From positions 1 through 8,492 of the forward strand of contig JAFAPL010000045.1 of the NCBI GenBank assembly GCA_019247135.1: a stretch of DNA of 8,492 nt, read 5' to 3'. Every line of letters starts with the position of its first letter. Position 1 is the stretch's first letter. Source of the stretch: Chloroflexota bacterium (GTDB lineage Bacteria; Chloroflexota; UBA6077; CF-72). The notes below the pieces were generated by a model. The model did no database searches and was not told the origin of the DNA. It saw only the letters and a list, made by a program, of their open reading frames with translations. Of the stretch, positions 1 through 5,061 are shown piece after piece. Both the position numbers and the translations under genes were made by a program.

Positions 1-2
1 GG

Positions 3-1184
3 CCGCGTCGCTACGCGCTGCTCGCGCTGATTGCGGCGCCGGTAACCGTCGCCCTCGCCGCCGCGGGCGTGTTCGACAAAGGACTGGAATTCAGCTCGAC
101 CGCCGGCCGGCTGACGTACTGGACCGATCTGGCGCGCTTGCTGGTGGAGTATCCGCTCACGGGCGTCGGCCTCGGCGTCGACACCGCCAACAGGGTGGCG
201 CTGCAGTATCAGATCAATCCCGACCCCGAGCGCATCTTCTACGCCCACAACACCTTCGTACAGACATACCTGGAGCAGGGTCCACTCGGCACGCTCGGGA
301 TGGTGCTGGTGCCATTGATGGCAGTGGCAGCGGCGCTGATCGCACGCCGTAGCGGCGTTTCAGAATCGCGACGGCCCCTCCTGATCGCCGGACTCGGGAT
401 AGTCGGCGCCATGCAGGCCCACGGCCTCACCGACCAGGTCGTCACGACGAACGTCGGAACCGCCATCACGCTCGTGGCCCTGGCGGGTGTCGTCGCGGGA
501 CTCAATCCAAAAAGCCAGCGCACGCTTGCTCGCTTTGTGGCTGGCTATGCATTGCTACCAGTCGCCCTGGCTGCGTTGGTGATGGTCGCCGTGCTGGCGG
601 TCCCGGCTGCCCGCGCACAGACGCTGCTCAATTTCGGCGGTCTGGAGCTGAACCAGGCGCTGGCAACCGACGTGCAGACGTCCGCCCGGAGCGACCGCCT
701 GGCCCAGGCCGAATCCACCCTCGATCTGGCACTGGCTCAAAACCCCGATCAGCCGGCGATCCTCCGCGAGCTCGCCGCCGTGCGCGCGGCGCGCTTCGAA
801 GACGACGGTGCGCTCAGTGCCCTCGAGCAGGCAGTCGCGTCGACCAAGCTGGACGCCTTCGATCGGCTCCAGATCGCGCGCGTCTACCTTGACCTGGGCT
901 GGTCGGCGGAGGCCTATGCGTGGGCTGCGCAGGCGTACGCGGATTGGGGTCGGCCGCCCGAAGACGCGGTCATGCAGCGATACGCCCAGAGCACGCTGAG
1001 TGATGATCGGGCGCGGACGCTGGCCACTCAGGCGGAGGCGGCAATGCGCGGGCGCGCCTTCGGGGACGCGCACTCGCTGTTCCAGCAGGCGCTGGTGTTT
1101 GAGCCTGGGAACACCTACTTGCTGGACCGTGTCGGCGCCGCACAGCGAGCGATCGACAAATACGGCGCCACGCCGTCCGCGTGA
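3..1184 (+). CDS. O-antigen ligase-like membrane protein with C-terminal TPR-like domain (5' end outside window)
   Basis: The reading frame is open from base 3, so the gene begins upstream and about 393 residues are visible. A GTG at 69 is internal, because the hydrophobic helix before it belongs to the protein. The family signature is a periplasmic loop followed by YAHNTFVQTYLEQGPLG (about 237-290), which matches the H-N...E-x-G-x-x-G pattern of Wzy_C/WaaL O-antigen ligases and polymerases. The His (codon at 246) corresponds to the essential His of WaaL. Several hydrophobic segments follow, roughly 285-345, 378-510 and 530-610. The last ~170 residues are soluble, Ala/Leu-rich and helical, with TPR-like repeats (for example an A..L.Q.AL..EPGN segment near the end). 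The family transfers or polymerises lipid-linked glycans at the outer face of the inner membrane; the actual glycan here is unknown. The stop overlaps the next small ORF (GTGA). A polymerase rather than a ligase is equally possible. Confidence 0.85.
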   Translation, partial: PRRYALLALIAAPVTVALAAAGVFDKGLEFSSTAGRLTYWTDLARLLVEYPLTGVGLGVDTANRVALQYQINPDPERIFYAHNTFVQTYLEQGPLGTLGMVLVPLMAVAAALIARRSGVSESRRPLLIAGLGIVGAMQAHGLTDQVVTTNVGTAITLVALAGVVAGLNPKSQRTLARFVAGYALLPVALAALVMVAVLAVPAARAQTLLNFGGLELNQALATDVQTSARSDRLAQAESTLDLALAQNPDQPAILRELAAVRAARFEDDGALSALEQAVASTKLDAFDRLQIARVYLDLGWSAEAYAWAAQAYADWGRPPEDAVMQRYAQSTLSDDRARTLATQAEAAMRGRAFGDAHSLFQQALVFEPGNTYLLDRVGAAQRAIDKYGATPSA

Positions 1185-1351
1185 CCGCTCGGCACGGCCG
1201 CCCATTCCAGCGCACGCGGCATGTCGCTTGGCTGCTCTGCTGCTGGGCGGTGACCATGGCGCCCGCCGATTCGGTCGAGGTCGCGCAGGCTGAATGGCTC
1301 GACACGGCCGCGCCGCAGCAATCGAGAGCGGACCGGATCTGCGACGGGTGA
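1181..1351 (+). CDS. Small 56-aa ORF with signal-peptide-like N terminus, coupled on both sides
   Basis: This short frame starts at GTG 1181, which overlaps the TGA of the ligase gene (GTGA). It ends at TGA 1349-1351, which overlaps the GTG start of the next gene (GTGA again). By my count, 47 of its 56 codons end in G or C (84%), against about 71% G/C at first and 59% at second positions, the ordering expected for real coding DNA at this GC content. The product has a basic N-terminus (several Arg and His in residues 4-14) and a short hydrophobic stretch, VAWLLCCWAVTMAPA (about 15-29). The last part (about 30-56) is hydrophilic, with Trp, Gln and a final Cys. This could be a small secreted peptide or a single-pass membrane peptide. 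No family is recognised. The alternative is a chance ORF: 56 codons is short and the hydrophobic core is brief. Confidence 0.5.
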   Translation: MTARHGRPFQRTRHVAWLLCCWAVTMAPADSVEVAQAEWLDTAAPQQSRADRICDG

Positions 1352-1767
1352 CGGTGGCGGAGCGGGACGCATCCGCCCCGACCGAGTTGGCCGCGGCCGC
1401 ACGCCGTATCCGTTTTGCCTTGTGGATCGGTGCCGCGCTCTGGCTGTGCCTCCTGGTGGCCGGATTCTTCGCCCCAGGCGGCTGGACCTGGGGCATGCCC
1501 GGGCCGGTCGGCCACATGGAGAACTACGTCATCTCGCTGTGGCTGGTCGTGCTCGTGGTCGCACCGCTGCTCGCCGCGCGTGACCCGTCCAGCAACCTGC
1601 CCGCAATGCGTGTCTACGTGTTGGGCGTTCTGGCGATCGTGCTGAGCACCATCCGCGGCGAGACGCCGAAGCTCATTGCCGACGCACCCCCGCTTGCCGC
1701 GGCGCTGATCGGCCTTGGCCTGCTGGTGTGGGCGCTGCCGCGTCCGAGCGTCCTCTGGCGCTTCTAG
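1348..1767 (+). CDS. Small four-TM membrane protein of unknown function
   Basis: The product is 139 aa when started at GTG 1348, which overlaps the stop of the preceding small ORF. An in-frame ATG at 1294 would add 18 residues, but it lies inside the small ORF and has only a distant GAGG upstream, so the GTG is preferred. From GTG 1348, predicted helices are at about 21-42 (ends in GFFAPGG), 58-77 (ENYVISLWLVVLVVAPLLAA), 87-102 and 113-130. An aromatic, Gly-rich loop (GGWTWGMPGPVGHMENY) lies between the first two, and the short ends are basic. I do not recognise the family. The apparent operon with the O-antigen ligase-like gene suggests a role in the same envelope polysaccharide system, which is inference from position only. 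A GC-rich hairpin follows the stop. Confidence 0.72.
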   Translation: MTVAERDASAPTELAAAARRIRFALWIGAALWLCLLVAGFFAPGGWTWGMPGPVGHMENYVISLWLVVLVVAPLLAARDPSSNLPAMRVYVLGVLAIVLSTIRGETPKLIADAPPLAAALIGLGLLVWALPRPSVLWRF

Positions 1768-1774
1768 AGCGCTA

Positions 1775-1803
1775 GCCCGCGCTCGGCCCGCTCGCGCGCG
1801 GGC
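1775..1803 (+). terminator. GC-rich hairpin after the ligase operon, possible terminator
   Basis: GCCCGCGC (1775-1782) pairs perfectly with GCGCGGGC (1796-1803) around a 13-nt loop, starting 8 nt after the stop of the 4-TM gene. No T run follows, so it is not a canonical intrinsic terminator. It could still end transcription or stabilise the mRNA 3' end, or be chance in GC-rich DNA. Confidence 0.3.
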
Positions 1804-1968
1804 CGCATGTGTCGGCACCCTTCGGCGGGCTGTCCTACGTCGCCCGCGAGGTACCTTGGGCCGACGGTCGAGATACATGCGATTCTTCTCGACCTTGCGC
1901 TCGCCGATCCGCTGCACCAGCGCGGCCGACAGTCGAGCACAATCACGAGATCCGTCGGCTCGAAGGCG

Positions 1969-1980
1969 TAGCATAGCCAC
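1969..1980 (+). promoter_or_regulatory. Putative -10 box of a leaderless promoter for fgd
   Basis: TAGCAT (1969-1974) fits the TANNNT -10 pattern and lies exactly 6 nt before the ATG of fgd, so transcription would begin at or next to the start codon. Homology fixes that ATG as the true start, and no Shine-Dalgarno sequence lies within 15 nt at usable spacing. No clear -35 hexamer is visible at 16-18 nt. The same geometry appears before the sensor kinase gene at 7110. Confidence 0.4.
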
Positions 1981-3006
1981 ATGCAACCCTTGCGGCTGGG
2001 GTACAAGGCCTCCGCCGAACAGTTCGGGCCAGTCGAATTGCTCGAGTTCGGAGTGCAGGCCGAGCAGTGCGGCTTCGACAGCGTGGTCATCAGCGACCAC
2101 TTCCAACCATGGCGTCACACCGGCGGGCACGCGCCGTTCTCATTCGCCTGGCTCGGCGCGCTCGGAGCAAAAACCGAGCGGGTCCTGATGGGAACCAGTG
2201 TCGTCACGCCGACGTTCCGCTACCACCCGTCGGTTGTCGCGCAAGCCATGGGCACGCTCGGCGTGCTGTTCCCGAATCGTGTCATGCTGGGCATCGGCTC
2301 CGGCGAGTCATTGAATGAAGTCCCGCCGATGGGCATCGCGTGGCCGGACTTTCGCGAGCGCTACGCGCGGCTGCGTGAAGCCGTCACGCTGATGAAAAAG
2401 CTCTGGTCAGAAGAGCGCGTGACACACACGGGCACCTTTTACAAGACCGCGAACGCGACCGTGTACGACAAGCCGCCGAACGGCATCCCGCTGTACATCG
2501 CCGCGGGTGGGCCGCAGGTAGCCAAGTACGTTGGCCGCGTGGGCGACGGATTCATCTGCACGAGCGGCAAAGGCGAGGAGCTCTATCGGGATCAACTGTT
2601 ACCCGCGCTCGCCGAAGGGGCCCGCGAGGCGGGTCGTGAGCCCGACAGCATCGACAAGATGATCGAAGTAAAAGTCTCGTTCGATACCGATCGCAATCGC
2701 GCGCTGGAGGACACGCGTCACTGGGGCGCGCTGGCGCTGTCAAGTCAGGAGAAGGTGGGTGTCGAGGACCCGCTTCAAATGGAGAAGCTGGCGGACGCGC
2801 TACCGACGGAGCGGACGGCGAGCCGGTTCATCGTCTCGACCGACCCGGAGGAACATGTGGAGAAGATCAAGTTCTATACGGACCTTGGCTTCAACCACCT
2901 GGTCTTTCACGCGCCTGGTGAAGACCAGCGACGCTTTCTGAATCTATACGCCGAGAACGTGATGCCGCGACTCAGAAAGCTGCAGGTCGGCGCTGCGCCG
3001 GTGTGA
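1981..3006 (+). CDS. fgd: F420-dependent glucose-6-phosphate dehydrogenase
   Basis: This 341-aa enzyme of the luciferase-like (LLM) superfamily oxidises glucose-6-phosphate to 6-phosphogluconolactone and reduces coenzyme F420 to F420H2 in the cytoplasm. It aligns almost end to end with mycobacterial FGD1 (336 aa), from LGYKASAEQF at the N-terminus to NHLVFHAPG.DQRRFL near the C-terminus. Active-site residues are all present: Glu13, Asp39, His40 and Trp44 in SDHFQPWRH, the Ser73-Val74 pair (non-prolyl cis peptide in FGD1), and Glu109 in GSGE. The phosphate-binding set also matches after a one-residue deletion in the loop near 115-120: Lys197 (TSGKGEELY), Lys258 and Arg282, equivalent to FGD1 Lys198, Lys259 and Arg283. 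This favours true FGD over a hydroxymycolate or alcohol dehydrogenase paralogue. The start is set by homology. F420 biosynthesis genes are not in this window. It stands alone, with its own terminator. Confidence 0.96.
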   Translation: MQPLRLGYKASAEQFGPVELLEFGVQAEQCGFDSVVISDHFQPWRHTGGHAPFSFAWLGALGAKTERVLMGTSVVTPTFRYHPSVVAQAMGTLGVLFPNRVMLGIGSGESLNEVPPMGIAWPDFRERYARLREAVTLMKKLWSEERVTHTGTFYKTANATVYDKPPNGIPLYIAAGGPQVAKYVGRVGDGFICTSGKGEELYRDQLLPALAEGAREAGREPDSIDKMIEVKVSFDTDRNRALEDTRHWGALALSSQEKVGVEDPLQMEKLADALPTERTASRFIVSTDPEEHVEKIKFYTDLGFNHLVFHAPGEDQRRFLNLYAENVMPRLRKLQVGAAPV

Positions 3007-3016
3007 CACGCAAAAC

Positions 3017-3038
3017 AGGCCGAGACACGCTTCGGCCT
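3017..3038 (+). terminator. Hairpin terminator after fgd
   Basis: A perfect 7-bp stem, AGGCCGA (3017-3023) with TCGGCCT (3032-3038), encloses an 8-nt loop. It begins 11 nt after the fgd stop. The following bases, CCCATCTTT, give only a weak T tract, so termination may be partial. It separates fgd from the downstream ThDP enzyme gene. Confidence 0.55.
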
Positions 3039-3073
3039 CCCATCTTTAACAAAGACTCAACCGCTTGTTCTAG

Positions 3074-3109
3074 CACGTGACGCCCCACGTGACGGTCCAC
3101 GTGACGCTT
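3074..3109 (+). repeat. Three 12-bp direct repeats CACGTGACGNNN, probable regulator-binding array
   Basis: CACGTGACG occurs three times without mismatch at 3074, 3086 and 3098, each followed by a 3-nt spacer (CCC, GTC, CTT), so the period is exactly 12 bp. Each copy contains the palindrome CACGTG. The array lies about 120 bp upstream of the ThDP enzyme start, in non-coding DNA. A shorter related copy, GTGACGCC, lies at 3173-3180. Regular spacing near one helical turn suggests cooperative binding of a regulator along one face of the DNA. A possible -35 element (TTAACA, 3046-3051) lies just upstream, with no convincing -10, so whether the array activates or represses cannot be told. The regulator is not identified. 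Confidence 0.6.
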
Positions 3110-3208
3110 TGAATTTACGCTGAGCAAAAAGGATGCGCGGGCGGAGCGACCGCGGGATGTGGGACACGAGAGGTGACGCCGAACAGCAATCAGGAGGCAT
3201 GCAAGTCG

Positions 3209-3235
3209 ATGTCTGAGGTGTGTTGTGGCGATTGA
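3209..3235 (+). CDS. Possible 8-codon leader peptide with Cys-Cys, overlapping the next gene
   Basis: ATG at 3209 opens a frame MSEVCCGD that stops at TGA 3233-3235, inside the ThDP enzyme gene, whose GTG is at 3225. AGGAGG at 3192-3197 lies 11 nt upstream of this ATG, somewhat longer than the best Shine-Dalgarno spacing. The ribosome finishing here would overlap the downstream initiation site, which allows translational coupling. The two adjacent Cys codons recall cysteine-responsive leader ORFs known in mycobacteria, but that parallel is speculative. A second short frame, MQVDV from ATG 3199, sits too close to the same AGGAGG. Chance is a real alternative. Confidence 0.25.
   Translation: MSEVCCGD
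3215..3220 (+). promoter_or_regulatory. Ribosome binding site GAGGTG for the ThDP enzyme gene
   Basis: GAGGTG lies 4 nt before GTG 3225 and matches the anti-Shine-Dalgarno core. No ATG, GTG or TTG lies further upstream in the frame, so this site fixes the start. It overlaps the 8-codon mini-ORF, so ribosomes on that ORF would cover it. Confidence 0.6.
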
Positions 3236-5009
3236 AACGCGGGCGCGCGAAGCGACAGATCGCAGTGAGCGGACGCCGCAGTACGGCTCCGACCTGATCG
3301 TCGACATCCTGGCACGACTCGGCATCGAGTACGCGGCGTTCAACCCGGGCGCGAGCTTCCGCGGCCTGCACGACTCGCTCGTGAATTACGGCGGCGATCG
3401 GTCGCCACGCACCGTCCTGTGCTGCCATGAGGAGATCTCCGTGGCGCTGGCCCACGGTTACGCCAAGGCCACCGGCCGGCCGATGGTCGCCGCCCTGCAC
3501 GACGTGGTCGGACTCCAGCACGCCTGCATGGCCATCTTCAATGCCTGGTGTGACCGCGTGCCGGTGCTGCTGCTGGGCGGCACCGGGCCGATGGACTCCG
3601 CGCGCCGCCGACCCTGGATCGAGTGGATTCACACGGCGCTCGTGCAGGGCGACCACGTGCGCGATTTCGTCAAGTGGGACGATCAGCCCGCGAGCGCCGC
3701 CGCCGCGGTCGAGTCGATGCTTCGGGCCTACCGTCTGATGACCTCGGAACCGACCGGCCCCGTCTACGTGTGCCTGGATGCCGCACTCCAGGAGGATCCG
3801 CTCCCGCGCGACGTGACGGTTCCGCGCGACGTCGAACGCTGGATCAAACAATCGCCGCTGCAAGCGGATCCTGACGGCTTGCGCACGGCCGCGCGCTGGC
3901 TCTCGGAGAGTCGGCGTCCGGTGATACTCGCCGACCGGGTCGGACGCAGCCAGGATGCCGTCGATGCCTTGCGCGCGATTGCGGAGCAACTCCGTGCGCC
4001 GGTGGTCGACCTGGGCTCCCGATTCAACTTCCCGAGCTCACACCCGCTGGAGTCAACCGCGATCGCCGAAGAGCTGCTGCGCGAAGCCGATTTGATCCTC
4101 GCTGTCGACGTGGTGGATTTGTGGGGCGCACTGCAGGCAAGCGCCGGGCGCCATCGACCGGCCGGTTATGCGCCTTCGTCTGAAACGCGGATCATCTCCC
4201 TGTCTCTGGGTGACCTGCTGGCGCACAGTTGGGCCGCGGACTACCAGCGCATGCAGCCCGTCGATTTGAATTTGATTGGCGACACTCGCGTGGCTTTGCC
4301 CGCACTACTGGAACTGCTCGAGCCGCGGGCTGCCGCGCACGCGGACCGCCGGGCCCGAGCCGAGCGGATCTCGGCTGAGGGCGCGGCGAGCCGCGGCGCG
4401 TGGAGTCAACAGGCACGCAGTCACGCCGAGCGCGAGACGATCTCGACCGCCTACCTGGCGCTCGCGTTGCGCGAGGCGCTGGGGGAGCGGGATTTCGTGC
4501 TGTCGAACAGCGACCTGCGCGGGTGGGCACGACGGTTGTGGAACGTGGATTCGCAGTATCAGTTCACGGGCTCGGCGGGTGGAGCTGGACTTGGCTACGG
4601 AATCGGAGCGAGTCTCGGAGTCGGACTTGCGCACGTGGGCAGCGGGCGGATCGTCGTGGACATCCAACCGGATGGAGATCTATTGTATTGCACTAGTGCG
4701 CTGTGGACCGTTGCGCGCGAGCGGCTGCCACTCCTGATCGTCATGTGGAACAATCGGAGCTACTACAACTCCGAGGAGCACGCCCTTCGCATGGCAGAGC
4801 AGCGTGGCCGACCGGCCGAACGGGCCGGCATAGGCACCCAGCCGGTGCAGCCGAATGTGGATTTCGCAACGGTTGCGCGCGGATTCGGCATTGAGGCGGG
4901 CGGGCCGGTGACCTCGCCGTCCGACTTGCCCGCCGCGCTGGCCCGCGCCGTCGAGGTGCTCGACTCGGGCCAGCCGTTTCTCCTGGACGTCGTCACCGAG
5001 GTCCGCTGA
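3225..5009 (+). CDS. Thiamine diphosphate-dependent enzyme, acetolactate synthase superfamily, substrate unknown
   Basis: This is a 594-aa protein, the usual length for acetolactate synthase/pyruvate oxidase-type enzymes. It has three domains: N-terminal pyrimidine-binding (about 19-190), central (about 205-355) and C-terminal diphosphate-binding (about 400-594). The catalytic Glu that activates ThDP is Glu69 in the CCHEE motif. The metal/diphosphate motif is PDGD...NN: Asp483-Gly484-Asp485 leading to Asn509-Asn510, so the usual leading GDG is altered. The segments NPGASFRGLHDS (40-51) and FNAWCDRVPVLLLGGTGPMD mark an uncharacterised subgroup widely seen in proteobacteria and other soil bacteria, not the valine/isoleucine AHAS catalytic subunit. 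No regulatory-subunit gene (ilvN-like) is adjacent, which also argues against AHAS. Likely chemistry is 2-oxoacid decarboxylation or carboligation, but the substrate cannot be named. The GTG start has an RBS, and the upstream region carries the 12-bp repeat array. Confidence 0.88.
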   Translation: MAIETRAREATDRSERTPQYGSDLIVDILARLGIEYAAFNPGASFRGLHDSLVNYGGDRSPRTVLCCHEEISVALAHGYAKATGRPMVAALHDVVGLQHACMAIFNAWCDRVPVLLLGGTGPMDSARRRPWIEWIHTALVQGDHVRDFVKWDDQPASAAAAVESMLRAYRLMTSEPTGPVYVCLDAALQEDPLPRDVTVPRDVERWIKQSPLQADPDGLRTAARWLSESRRPVILADRVGRSQDAVDALRAIAEQLRAPVVDLGSRFNFPSSHPLESTAIAEELLREADLILAVDVVDLWGALQASAGRHRPAGYAPSSETRIISLSLGDLLAHSWAADYQRMQPVDLNLIGDTRVALPALLELLEPRAAAHADRRARAERISAEGAASRGAWSQQARSHAERETISTAYLALALREALGERDFVLSNSDLRGWARRLWNVDSQYQFTGSAGGAGLGYGIGASLGVGLAHVGSGRIVVDIQPDGDLLYCTSALWTVARERLPLLIVMWNNRSYYNSEEHALRMAEQRGRPAERAGIGTQPVQPNVDFATVARGFGIEAGGPVTSPSDLPAALARAVEVLDSGQPFLLDVVTEVR

Positions 5010-5061
5010 CGCGGCGCAAAGGTCGGAACGATCTCACCCTCGCACCACGCCCCTCGAACAA

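Noticed and set aside
1294..1347. ATG 1294 as the start of the 4-TM protein.
   Set aside because: It has no well-placed RBS and would overlap the coding-like 56-codon ORF by 58 bases, whereas GTG 1348 gives a clean GTGA overlap. It remains possible if the small ORF is not real.
1860..1982. A possible broken gene on the minus strand upstream of fgd: pieces YAFEPTDLVIVLD and ALVQRIGERKVEKNRMYLD in two frames look protein-like and have high G/C third positions, vaguely kinase-like.
   Set aside because: A frameshift has to be assumed, the fragment is only about 40 residues, it begins exactly at the fgd start codon, and I cannot match it to a family with confidence. A translated search of 1768-1982 would decide.
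970..2130. A 386-codon open frame on the minus strand, and other long minus-strand frames (555-1517, 3057-3989).
   Set aside because: They lie antisense to well-supported genes, have Arg/Ala/Pro-rich compositions typical of shadow frames in GC-rich DNA, and show no recognisable domains.
3110..3208. A thiamine (TPP), SAM or other riboswitch in the leader of the ThDP enzyme gene.
   Set aside because: The conserved TPP and SAM riboswitch core sequences are not present. Only a short 5-bp hairpin (3136-3154) is visible, which is not meaningful at this GC content.
5020..5034. A small hairpin (6 bp including one G-T pair, 3-nt loop) between the convergent ThDP and oxidase genes, as a bidirectional terminator.
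   Set aside because: The stem is weak and neither side has a T run. The 52-bp convergent gap otherwise shows nothing distinctive.
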